Source: Bacteroidales bacterium (GTDB lineage: Bacteria > Bacteroidota > Bacteroidia > Bacteroidales > VadinHA17). From it: 64,000 nt of DNA. The notes under the pieces are model-generated. The model saw only the letters and a list, made by a program, of their open reading frames with translations, was not told where the DNA came from and searched no databases. The position numbers and the translations under genes were made by a program. The DNA lies in contig JAIVHO010000037.1 in NCBI GenBank assembly GCA_020201035.1, positions 1 through 64,000 on the forward strand, read 5' to 3'. Each line of letters opens with the position of its first letter. Position 1 is the stretch's first letter. Shown here one piece after another: positions 18,721 through 26,729 of this stretch.

Positions 18721-19054
18721 TCATATTACAGTTACCGGTAAAGCGTGATCCGGGCTCAATTGACAGCTTGTTTGTAATAATATCACCGTTGATACGTGCT
18801 GATGATTTAAGTGTCAGCAGCTGGGTTACATTAATTTTACCCTCTATCTCTCCTGAAACTTCCGAGAATTTACAATTTATCTCCCCCTTGACTTTCCCGG
18901 TATTTCCTATCACAACTTTTCCCCGTGTCATAAGGTTACCGATGAGCATACCATCAATCCTTATATCGCCCTGCGACTTAACATCACCTGTTATCTCTGT
19001 TCCATTGCTAATCAGGTTGATTGCCGTGCTCTCTGCTTCATTCAATTTTGCCAT
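18659..19054 (-). CDS. Bactofilin family cytoskeletal protein
   Basis: This protein of 131 residues (143 if started at 19090) has the bactofilin core (about residues 15-110): short strands with regularly spaced glycines (GDVKSQGDIRIDGMLIGN, GKVKGEINCKF, GEIEGKINVTQ) that build a right-handed beta helix and polymerise without nucleotide. The tail is acidic and disordered. The start at MAKLNEAEST is preferred because it lies closer to the core. The gene links the fatty-acid genes upstream with the atp genes downstream. Confidence 0.85.
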   Translation of the reverse strand: MAKLNEAESTAINLISNGTEITGDVKSQGDIRIDGMLIGNLMTRGKVVIGNTGKVKGEINCKFSEVSGEIEGKINVTQLLTLKSSARINGDIITNKLSIEPGSRFTGNCNMSETDESAKENTAPEKKENGK

Positions 19055-19129
19055 ATCTTCGAGGTTTAATAATCCATTGTGATAACTCACAAATGTAATA
19101 ACTATTGTATTGAAAACAAGAATATCCGG

Positions 19130-20128
19130 TTAACGAGGATCGTAAGCCCATTTAAGATAGAGGGATCCCCAGGTAAATCCACCGCCGAAAGCAGCCAGGA
19201 TAATATTGTCTCCTTTCTTCAATTTCTTCTCATATTCCCAGATACAGAGAGGTATTGTTGCGGCGGTTGTATTACCGTACTTTTCAATATTGATCATAAT
19301 CTTGGCCGGGGTAAGGCCCATTCGTCTGCCTGTTGCATCTATTATCCTGAGGTTTGCCTGGTGAGGAACCAGCCATGCAATATCATCTGAGGTAAGACCG
19401 TTTTTCTCCATTATTTCAACAGCTACATCTGCCATTTTGGAAACGGCAAATTTAAAGACGGTCTGTCCCTCCTGATAGACGAAATGTTCCCTGGCATCGA
19501 CTGTTTCGTGACTTGCAGGCCTCATTGAACCTCCAGCCTTCATATGGAGATAGTTTTTCCCTGATCCGTCAGTTCGTAAGATATGGTCAATTATACCGTT
19601 TTCACCGGTAGTCGGTTCGAGCAATACAGCACCTGATGCATCACCAAAGAGAGTACAGGTTGTACGGTCTGTATAATCTGTTATTGATGACATCTTATCG
19701 GCACCAACCAGAATCACTTTTTTATACCGGCCCGACTCCACATATACTGCCGCAGTCTGAAGTGCAAATATAAAACCTGAGCATGCTGCATTAATGTCAA
19801 AGCTGAAAGCGTTTTTTATTCCTGCCTTGTCAGAAATGATATTTGCGGTAGCCGGGAAGGCCATATCAGGTGTTACAGTTGCGCATATAAGCAGATCAAT
19901 CTCATCAGGTGATGTTCCAGTTTTTTCCAGCAATCCCTTAACAGCATTGGCACCCAGTTCCGAAGAACCCATATCAGCACCCTTAAGTATTCTCCGCTCC
20001 TTTATTCCTACCCTCTGCATTATCCACTCATCGGTTGTGTCAACCATCTGAGAGAGCTCTTCATTTGTAAGACGATACTCGGGAACCCATGCATTGATTC
20101 CCGTTATTGCAGCTCTTAGTTTCCCCAT
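19130..20128 (-). CDS. fabH: 3-oxoacyl-ACP synthase III (FabH)
   Basis: This 332-residue thiolase-fold enzyme starts fatty-acid synthesis by condensing acetyl-CoA (or a branched acyl-CoA) with malonyl-ACP. The triad is Cys116 (NAACSGFIF), His in VPHQANLRI and Asn in [11 protein letters not shown]. The residues NTTAAT identify KAS III rather than KAS I/II. It begins three bases after plsX, the usual plsX-fabH order. Branched-chain primer use is common in this phylum but is not shown by the sequence. Confidence 0.95.
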   Translation of the reverse strand: MGKLRAAITGINAWVPEYRLTNEELSQMVDTTDEWIMQRVGIKERRILKGADMGSSELGANAVKGLLEKTGTSPDEIDLLICATVTPDMAFPATANIISDKAGIKNAFSFDINAACSGFIFALQTAAVYVESGRYKKVILVGADKMSSITDYTDRTTCTLFGDASGAVLLEPTTGENGIIDHILRTDGSGKNYLHMKAGGSMRPASHETVDAREHFVYQEGQTVFKFAVSKMADVAVEIMEKNGLTSDDIAWLVPHQANLRIIDATGRRMGLTPAKIMINIEKYGNTTAATIPLCIWEYEKKLKKGDNIILAAFGGGFTWGSLYLKWAYDPR

Positions 20129-20131
20129 GAT

Positions 20132-21070
20132 TTAAATTTCTTCGATTATTTTTCGTGCCAGGTCAGCGGCAATCACATCCCTTGTCTGCAGAATCATATT
20201 TTTTATTGCTTTTCTGCGGGATATTCCGTGACCTATAACAACGTTCCCGTTTATTCCAACAACGGGTGTTCCTCCGATATTTTCAAAATTGAGCCGGTCA
20301 AAAAACTCATCCCTGAGTCCTCTTTTCCGGTAAATTTTATAAAAGGCCTCTGCCTCCTTCAATACAATATTACCGACAAAACCATCACAGACTACTACGT
20401 CAGGCATCTCCGGTGTAAATAGTAAATTTGCCTCCACATTACCCGTAAAATTGACCATGGGATTATCCTTCATAAGTTCATGTGCCGATTTTACGGCAAC
20501 AGAGCCTTTGGACTCCTCCTCACCTATGTTAAGCAGGCCTACTGTGGGATTATCTATGTGCAGTACATATTTTGCATAGAGCATACCCAGCCGGGCATAC
20601 TGCAGCAGTACATCAGGTTTACTGTCGGGATTAAGACCTACATCCAGCAGTACTGTCTGTCTTCCATCTGTTGACGGAAAAAGAGTTGCCAGTGCCGGCC
20701 TGAATACTCCGGGTATAACATTTACAGTATAACTGGCGCCTACCAGCATTGCCCCTGTGTTTCCGGCACTTGCAAAACCATCAATCTCTCCTGACTTAAG
20801 CAGCCGGTATCCTACGGCAATGCTTGAATTGACCTTATTTGAATAAGCTCTGGCGGGATGATCACCCATACCGATCACCTGATCGGCATGTACAATATCA
20901 AAAAGGGAGGTATCTATACCCTCCTCCTCAAGTTTTGCAATAATAATGGTTTCATTACCAATAAGTACAAGCCTTTCGCCTTTGGACAGTTCAGGCAATA
21001 CATCAACCGCTCCCTCCAGGATTGCTCCCGGGGCGAAATCTCCTCCCATTACATCAAGACCGATCCTCAT
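20132..21070 (-). CDS. plsX: Phosphate acyltransferase PlsX
   Basis: The 312-residue protein has the N-terminal signature MRIGLDVMGGDFAP and the segments SAGNTGAMLVGA and VCDGFVGNIVLK. PlsX turns acyl-ACP plus phosphate into acyl-phosphate, the donor for glycerol-3-phosphate acylation by PlsY. It is a peripheral membrane enzyme. It lies 18 bases after rpmF and three bases before fabH. Confidence 0.95.
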   Translation of the reverse strand: MRIGLDVMGGDFAPGAILEGAVDVLPELSKGERLVLIGNETIIIAKLEEEGIDTSLFDIVHADQVIGMGDHPARAYSNKVNSSIAVGYRLLKSGEIDGFASAGNTGAMLVGASYTVNVIPGVFRPALATLFPSTDGRQTVLLDVGLNPDSKPDVLLQYARLGMLYAKYVLHIDNPTVGLLNIGEEESKGSVAVKSAHELMKDNPMVNFTGNVEANLLFTPEMPDVVVCDGFVGNIVLKEAEAFYKIYRKRGLRDEFFDRLNFENIGGTPVVGINGNVVIGHGISRRKAIKNMILQTRDVIAADLARKIIEEI

Positions 21071-21088
21071 CAGTTACAGGATTGGTTA

Positions 21089-21274
21089 CTAAGCCGTGAT
21101 CTCTTTCTCAATTGCGAGCTTACCCCTGTAGAAGCCGCATTCAGGACATACCCTGTGGTACTGTACCGATGCACCGCAGTTAGAGCATACTGCAACAGTA
21201 GGAGCAGTTGCCTTATAATGCGTTCTGCGCTTATCCCTTCTTGTCTTTGATGTTTTTCTTTTAGGATGTGCCAT
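21089..21274 (-). CDS. rpmF: Ribosomal protein bL32
   Basis: The 61-residue protein begins [17 protein letters not shown], the typical basic L32 N-terminus, and has two CxxC pairs (CSNCG and CPECG) for one zinc ion. It is a large-subunit protein near the peptidyl-transferase exit. The order DUF177-rpmF-plsX-fabH is widely conserved in bacteria. Confidence 0.96.
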   Translation of the reverse strand: MAHPKRKTSKTRRDKRRTHYKATAPTVAVCSNCGASVQYHRVCPECGFYRGKLAIEKEITA

Positions 21275-21295
21275 TTTGGTAAAATTTATAAAATA

Positions 21296-21841
21296 TTAAT
21301 TCAATAAGTCGTCCTTAAGTCCTTCGAGTCCTTTCCAAACCGGATTGAACTCACTCTCAATCTCCTGATCCTCCTGATCTGCTACTCCGCTTATCCTCGC
21401 AAGCATCTCAGGATCACAACCACTTTCCCCGTCACTGCCTTCAGGATGATTTCTGCGGATAGGAAGCGCCAGGTGTGCAAATTCATATATTAACTGATCC
21501 AGGGAGAAAAGTCCCTCTCCCCACGGAATCATAATCACCTCATCATCAACCTCTTCATAATGATCTCCAAATCTTGCAAAAATCCTGTTCTGAGCCTCCA
21601 GACTATACGTAAAAAGCTCAAGACACCTGTCACACAACAGCTGAACGTTTCCGGCCAGGGATAATAAAAGTTCAAGATGAGATGAACGTTTAACCAGATT
21701 AACCTCTACCGCTAACTCTCCTCCTGTAATCTCAGACCCCTCAAATAAAGCAAAGAAGTCACTCTCAATACTGAACCTGTAACTATGACTCCCCTCTTTC
21801 AGTCCGGTCAATGGTATCGTGCAATGACCTGCTTTCATCAT
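21296..21841 (-). CDS. DUF177 (YceD) family protein
   Basis: The 181-residue protein carries the conserved cysteine segment LLCDRCLELF in its middle and an acidic C-terminal half, as in YceD/DUF177 proteins encoded before rpmF. The family is linked to 23S rRNA processing or accumulation. It opens the long minus-strand block, 21 bases before rpmF. Starts at residues 1 and 2 (MM) cannot be distinguished. Confidence 0.85.
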   Translation of the reverse strand: MMKAGHCTIPLTGLKEGSHSYRFSIESDFFALFEGSEITGGELAVEVNLVKRSSHLELLLSLAGNVQLLCDRCLELFTYSLEAQNRIFARFGDHYEEVDDEVIMIPWGEGLFSLDQLIYEFAHLALPIRRNHPEGSDGESGCDPEMLARISGVADQEDQEIESEFNPVWKGLEGLKDDLLN

Positions 21842-22046
21842 ACAAAATTGGAGTGCAAAAATATAAAAGCTTATTCAATTATTAAAAATAAAGCGTAAAA
21901 AAGTAAGAATTTGGCATTATATTCATCATTTACCGGTTTTTAACTGCCGTTCACCGATTTCCTCTTTCCCGCACAGGGTTGCGGTACTACCTTTGAAATA
22001 CAATAAAAAAACCGGAACAGAAATATAATTATTATTCTCAATAAAT

Positions 22047-22406
22047 ATGAAAAGGGGAAAAAACAATCCACACAACGCAGGACGGTCGCTGGGCATATTT
22101 CTTATAATGATGGGTATTATGTCAGCCGTGGTGGTTCTTGACATACTCCGGCTGGGGGATCCTGGCGACTATTTCAAATGGCAGGTACTGCTTATTTTTA
22201 TCGGTATGATCTCACTCTTCAACAACAGCGGACTGACAGGCATTGCCATGATAGTGGCAGGAGTCTGGTTTCTTATTCCGGAGACCTATTTTGAGTTACC
22301 CGAAATATTCCTCACCCTCTACTGGCCGGCGGCCTTTGTTATGGCAGGAGTTATAGTCCTGGCAGGAGGGATATTAAACAGACGTAAAACTGACAGACAG
22401 ACGTAA
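22047..22406 (+). CDS. Small LiaF-TM-like membrane protein
   Basis: This 119-residue protein has a basic start and four hydrophobic helices arranged as two repeats (residues ~13-32, 42-57, 59-75 and 88-108). It resembles the transmembrane half of LiaF-like proteins (DUF5668 type). The next gene encodes the same membrane architecture with a soluble domain added. The C-terminus (RRKTDRQT) is created by a 19-base tandem duplication at the gene's end. It is likely an accessory of the downstream two-component pair. Confidence 0.6.
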   Translation: MKRGKNNPHNAGRSLGIFLIMMGIMSAVVVLDILRLGDPGDYFKWQVLLIFIGMISLFNNSGLTGIAMIVAGVWFLIPETYFELPEIFLTLYWPAAFVMAGVIVLAGGILNRRKTDRQT

Positions 22407-22417
22407 AACTGACAGTA
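22380..22417 (+). repeat. 19-bp tandem duplication at a gene's 3' end
   Basis: The segment GACGTAAAACTGACAG occurs at 22381 and again at 22400. The second copy supplies the stop codon of the preceding frame (ACG TAA). Without the duplication the frame would read on to a stop shortly downstream. Confidence 0.75.
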
Positions 22418-22454
22418 AAGCTATTAATAGTTAACCCATTAAAATAAAACGATC

Positions 22455-23192
22455 ATGGAAAACAAATTTAATGAAGAGCACCATCCCCACCATACGGGAA
22501 CAGGAACAGGTAAAATAGCAACCGGCGTGGTGCTTATCTGCGTAGGATTTATCCTGGTACTCAGGAATACCAATATTCTTCCCAATTATTTTGAAGATAT
22601 CATCTTCAGCTGGCAGATGCTCCTGATAGCAATAGGGTTTATTGTTACCCTGGGATCCGGTAACCGTGGGCCCGGCCTGGTGGTTATGGCTGTCGGAGGC
22701 TTCTTCCTCCTGCCTGAAATACTGGATGTCTCCTGGAGGCTAAGGGGGATGTTCTGGCCAGCTATTTTCATTATTGCCGGATTTATTGTGCTCTCCAACA
22801 ACAGGTGGTTCGCTAAGGAGAAATGGCATAAAAGTGACTCCTCTGCATCAGACCAGATTGATATGGTAAATATTTTCGGGGGTGGTGAACGGATTATCAG
22901 CTCCTCTTCCTTCAGCGGAGGAAGGGTATCCTCGGTCTTTGGAGGAGCCGAGATTGATCTTACCAGATCCTCCCTTGCTCCCGGCGACCAGATTCTTGAT
23001 ATTTCCTGTATATTCGGAGGTGTATCATTTGTGGTGCCATCTGACTGGAATGTTGTGATTGATGTAACACCTATCCTTGGCGGTTTCTCAGATTCAAGGA
23101 AGCTGTTACCAGGCAGACCGGTTGATACAACGTCAACTCTTGTAATAAGGGGTACCGTTGTCTTTGGCGGAGGAGAGATAAAAAGTTACTGA
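22455..23192 (+). CDS. LiaF-like membrane protein with cell-wall stress domain
   Basis: The 245-residue protein begins with a His-rich cytoplasmic leader (EEHHPHHTGTGTG), then four membrane helices (residues ~20-115), then a soluble beta-rich domain from ~130 with repeated glycine motifs (IFGGGER, VFGGAEIDL, IFGGVSFVVP, ILGGFSD, VFGGGEIKSY). This is the LiaF C-terminal fold found with two-component systems that answer cell-envelope stress. It precedes a LytS-like kinase and a LytTR regulator, so it probably modulates them, as LiaF modulates LiaRS. Confidence 0.8.
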   Translation: MENKFNEEHHPHHTGTGTGKIATGVVLICVGFILVLRNTNILPNYFEDIIFSWQMLLIAIGFIVTLGSGNRGPGLVVMAVGGFFLLPEILDVSWRLRGMFWPAIFIIAGFIVLSNNRWFAKEKWHKSDSSASDQIDMVNIFGGGERIISSSSFSGGRVSSVFGGAEIDLTRSSLAPGDQILDISCIFGGVSFVVPSDWNVVIDVTPILGGFSDSRKLLPGRPVDTTSTLVIRGTVVFGGGEIKSY

Positions 23193-23312
23193 GAGAAATA
23201 ATGACACCTGCTATTCAGAAGTCCCGGGGACATGGTACCTACATTTTATACGCAAGCAGTGAAAAAGTGTAATTAGCTGAAAATATAAGGGTTATATTAA
23301 TCATTAAAAAAG

Positions 23313-24377
23313 ATGATTCATCCGATAACAGATAACCGTTCACGATTTACAGCATGGTGGCTGATCTGGCTCACAATAGGGGCAGTTCAGTCACTGCTGC
23401 TCCATTTTCTATGTGACTGTACTTTCAGCACTGCTGTTACAGACGGTCTAAGCTCGGCACTGCTTTTATCCCTGATAGCTATTGCCGTCTGGTATCCCGT
23501 AACCCTTCTGGTACCCCGTAACAGCGGTATAATCAAGGCTGTCAGCAATCATATCCTTATCGCTGCAATTGCCCTGACTCTATGGATTCTGGGGGTTAAA
23601 CTGGCAGTAGACCTTATCAACGGGCCATCCATGGTGTATGATGAATTCTGGAACAGGTGGCTGTTGCTGCGTCTGGGAGCCGGACTCTTTATTTACGTGG
23701 TAATAGTTCTCTCCTATCACCTTATGGTAAGCTTTGACAACATAACAAAAAAAAATATCCGGGAGGCATCTCTCGAAAAGACATTGCGTGAAACGGAGCT
23801 GATGGCTTTAAGGTCGCAGATTAATCCGCATTTCCTTTTTAACAGCCTGAACTCAATATCATCACTTACCATTGATGATCCAGCGCTTGCAAGAGAGATG
23901 ATCATTAAACTGTCAGATTTTATGAGATATGCCCTTTCAAGAAAGGAGCAGAGATTTGTGCCCCTTTTAAAAGAGCTGGAAAATATGAGGCTCTACCTGG
24001 AGATTGAGAAGGTGCGTTTTGGAAACAGGCTGGTGTGCAGGGAAGAGTGTGAGCACGGTACGCACGCCCTGTTAATACCCAATATGATTCTGCAGCCGCT
24101 GTATGAGAACGCTGTTAAACATGGTGTTTATGAGAGTACTGAAAAGGTGGAGGTGTTAGTTTTCTGTTACCTGAAAGAAGCAGTTCTTACCATTAAAATT
24201 GAAAATAACTTTGATCCGGGGATGATATCCCGGAGAGGTACCGGTACCGGACTGGAAAATGTAAGGGAAAGACTGAGGCTTGCCTACAGTGGCATGGCTT
24301 CCCTGCAGACATCTTCAGAACAGGGAAGGTTTACAGTGACGCTTATTATTCCGGCACTATCCTCTCAGGACAATTAA
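23313..24377 (+). CDS. LytS-like sensor histidine kinase
   Basis: This 354-residue protein has about four membrane helices in its first ~140 residues and no large extracellular domain. A short coiled coil follows, then the His_kinase family segment LRSQINPHFLFNSLNSISSL containing the phospho-accepting histidine. A HATPase domain carries ILQPLYENAVKHGVYE (N box) and GTGTGLENVRERL (G box). It phosphorylates a partner regulator, clearly the LytTR protein encoded 19 bases downstream. The input may come from the LiaF-like proteins or the membrane itself. Confidence 0.9.
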   Translation: MIHPITDNRSRFTAWWLIWLTIGAVQSLLLHFLCDCTFSTAVTDGLSSALLLSLIAIAVWYPVTLLVPRNSGIIKAVSNHILIAAIALTLWILGVKLAVDLINGPSMVYDEFWNRWLLLRLGAGLFIYVVIVLSYHLMVSFDNITKKNIREASLEKTLRETELMALRSQINPHFLFNSLNSISSLTIDDPALAREMIIKLSDFMRYALSRKEQRFVPLLKELENMRLYLEIEKVRFGNRLVCREECEHGTHALLIPNMILQPLYENAVKHGVYESTEKVEVLVFCYLKEAVLTIKIENNFDPGMISRRGTGTGLENVRERLRLAYSGMASLQTSSEQGRFTVTLIIPALSSQDN

Positions 24378-24396
24378 CGGAAAAAAACAGGAACCA

Positions 24397-25161
24397 ATGA
24401 CAGAATCTGAAACAAGTATAAAGGCACTGATAATAGAGGATGAGGAGCCTGCCCGCAAGCTGGTCAGGCATTTCCTTGAATCCCATCCCATCATTGAGAT
24501 AGCAGGTGAATGTGCTGACGGATTCTGCGGGGCGAAACTAATAAGGGAACTCTCCCCTGACCTTCTGTTTCTGGATATACAGATGCCCCGTCTTACCGGG
24601 TTTGAACTACTGGAGGTAATTGATGACAGACCTGAAATTATCTTTACCACAGCCTATGATGAATTTGCAATTCAGGCCTTCGAGATCAATGCGGTTGATT
24701 ATCTGTTAAAGCCATTTTCACGTGAAAGGTTCGATGCGGCAGTGGTAAAGGCAGTAAAGAAGATTGCTGCCAGGGGTCATTCCGGCGAAGGAAAAAGGAT
24801 AAACCCTGACAGCCGGATGGAAGGATCAATGCCACTTAACCGGATTGTTATCAGAAAAGGGACAGCTATATCATTTATCGCTGTCAGGGATATTGAATAT
24901 ATAGAAGCGGAAGATGATTATGTGATGATCTGGTATCCAGGGGGTAAAGCACTCAAGCAACAGACCATGAAGTATTATGAAGAGAATCTTCCCGCGGAGG
25001 ATTTTGTAAGGATACACCGCTCATGTATAGTAGCAATTGATCTGATAGAGAGAATTGAGCCCTACGGCAAAGAGACATACAGGGTTCTGCTCAGGGGAGG
25101 AAAGAGATTGCCGGTCAGCAGGAGCGGATACAAGGCACTAAAGGATAAAATCTCATTCTGA
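24397..25161 (+). CDS. LytTR-type response regulator
   Basis: The 254-residue protein has a receiver domain at the N-terminus (acidic EDEEP; phospho-Asp in LLFLDIQMP; conserved Lys in LLKPFSRE). The C-terminal LytTR DNA-binding domain (about residues 147-254) contains DIEYIEAEDDYVMIW, FVRIHRSCIVAI and LPVSRSGYKALK. It pairs with the LytS-like kinase just upstream and probably regulates the adjacent LiaF-like genes. Confidence 0.93.
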   Translation: MTESETSIKALIIEDEEPARKLVRHFLESHPIIEIAGECADGFCGAKLIRELSPDLLFLDIQMPRLTGFELLEVIDDRPEIIFTTAYDEFAIQAFEINAVDYLLKPFSRERFDAAVVKAVKKIAARGHSGEGKRINPDSRMEGSMPLNRIVIRKGTAISFIAVRDIEYIEAEDDYVMIWYPGGKALKQQTMKYYEENLPAEDFVRIHRSCIVAIDLIERIEPYGKETYRVLLRGGKRLPVSRSGYKALKDKISF

Positions 25162-25182
25162 AATCAGGCATTAACTAAAGCA

Positions 25183-25345
25183 GCACGGAGGACAAAGGTT
25201 AACGGAGCTGAGAACTGCTTTGGACAGCAGACAACTGCCCGGAGGAAAACAGTTAACGGAACAGAACCAGCATTGGACAGCAGACAGCTGCCCGGAGGAC
25301 AACAGTTAACGGAACAGAACCAGCATTGGACAGCGGACAGCAGAG
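25183..25345 (+). repeat. 53/54-bp tandem repeat, three units
   Basis: Units begin at 25183, 25237 and 25290. The last two are almost identical over GTTAACGGAACAGAACCAG and TTGGACAGC; the first is more diverged. The array fills the gap between the convergent LytTR and yidD genes. No open frame or terminator was seen in it. Confidence 0.8.
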
Positions 25346-25412
25346 ATCGGACAACGGACGTTACATTAATATGGTGATTCCGGCAAAAACTATAATCTGG
25401 ATTTTACTCCTG

Positions 25413-25718
25413 TTAATCCTTAAGCCGTTTTGAAAAAGGATAACGATTGGTGCAGCACCTTACTCCTCCATACCTTTTTACCCATATTCTGGGTGCAGGA
25501 TCAAAACCGTGTGTGCCACCAGGCCTGCAACGGAGGAACCTGTTGGTGGCAAGTATAAATCCCCTTACCGGACCGGTATTCCTGACAGCGTCAATTGCAT
25601 ATTGCGAACAGGTAGGTACATGACGGCATGAAGCACCGGTCAGAGGAGATATAAAATATCTGTAAAACCACACAGGCAGAAGCAAAATAAAGCCTGCAAG
25701 TTTTTTAACCTCTTTCAT
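25413..25718 (-). CDS. yidD: Membrane protein insertion efficiency factor YidD
   Basis: This 101-residue protein has an amphipathic N-terminal helix (LAGFILLLPVWFYRYFISPL) and the YidD cysteine motif (ASCRHVPTCSQYAIDAV, then FLRCRPGGTHGFDP). The family helps YidC-dependent insertion of membrane proteins. The start MKEVKKLAG at 25718 is preferred; the frame extends to 25784 but that part is not family-like. No yidC or rnpA gene is adjacent. Confidence 0.92.
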   Translation of the reverse strand: MKEVKKLAGFILLLPVWFYRYFISPLTGASCRHVPTCSQYAIDAVRNTGPVRGFILATNRFLRCRPGGTHGFDPAPRIWVKRYGGVRCCTNRYPFSKRLKD

Positions 25719-25827
25719 GGCAGCAAAGATAGTCACAATCTTCTGCCAAAATGTCAAAATAATTGAGTCGGTGAAATATGGCACTCCTTTTGAGCCTGAC
25801 CAAGAGATTAACTGAAAAAACAGAAAT

Positions 25828-26508
25828 ATGTCAATCTGGATACTCTTTATAGGTTTTATGATACTTAGCTGGCTTGTGAGCCATCAGCTTAAGGTAAGGT
25901 TCAGAAAATATTCACAGATTCCTCTTGGCAATGGTATGACCGGACGGGATGTCGCAGAAAGGATGCTGCGCGATAACGGAATTACCGGTGTTAAGATAGG
26001 GAGTGTGGGCGGACAGCTAACTGACCATTATAATCCGGCCAACCGTACAATTAACCTCAGCAGCGAAGTGTACAACAGTAAAAGTGTTGCTGCAGCAGCC
26101 GTGGCTGCTCATGAGACCGGCCATGCAATACAGCATGCCGATGCATATGCATGGCTCGGGTTACGGTCCAAACTTGTGCCTGTGGTAAGTTTTGCATCAA
26201 GGTATGTACAGTGGGTACTGCTTGCAGGGATACTACTGATTGAGACCTTTCCTGCCCTGATAATGATTGGTATAGGGCTCTTTGCCATGACCACCCTCTT
26301 TTCCATTATTACACTGCCGGTGGAGGTTAATGCCAGTAAAAGAGCCCTGGCATGGTTGTCAGAATCAGGTGTTACTGTTTCGGGAACACATGATAAAGCT
26401 GAAGATGCTCTTAAATGGGCTGCCTATACCTATTTTGTTGCAGCGCTGGGATCAATAGCCACCCTGATCTACTACGTACTGATGCTTACAGGATTGGGCA
26501 GGGATTAA
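25828..26508 (+). CDS. Membrane zinc metallopeptidase (YugP type)
   Basis: The 226-residue protein has an N-terminal membrane helix, the zinc motif HETGH at residues 95-99, and further helices at about 114-135, 139-160 and 202-222. The segments YNPANRTINLSSEVY and AVAAHETGHAIQHA are characteristic of the DUF/YugP neutral zinc metallopeptidase family. Its catalytic domain probably sits in the membrane plane or cytoplasm. The substrate is unknown. Confidence 0.88.
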   Translation: MSIWILFIGFMILSWLVSHQLKVRFRKYSQIPLGNGMTGRDVAERMLRDNGITGVKIGSVGGQLTDHYNPANRTINLSSEVYNSKSVAAAAVAAHETGHAIQHADAYAWLGLRSKLVPVVSFASRYVQWVLLAGILLIETFPALIMIGIGLFAMTTLFSIITLPVEVNASKRALAWLSESGVTVSGTHDKAEDALKWAAYTYFVAALGSIATLIYYVLMLTGLGRD

Positions 26509-26729
26509 CCCCTGCCATATAATTAAGGGTAACGGTGATACCGGTACGGAACAATCCAAAAATCATTAAGCTACAGGAAACCTTCAGGCAGAACATTGCC
26601 TAAATATTATGTAAGCCGTTGGACTCCTCTGTAGACAATATCCCCGTCAGGCAATAATTCTAATGAGGCAATGTTATAATATTGAAAGATTTTTTATCTT
26701 TAACAGATTATATCCAAAAGACCTCATCA

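Noticed and set aside
26682..26729. TTG start of the GH16-like gene
   Set aside because: The added 16 residues are not part of a signal peptide, and an ATG lies in frame at 26730.
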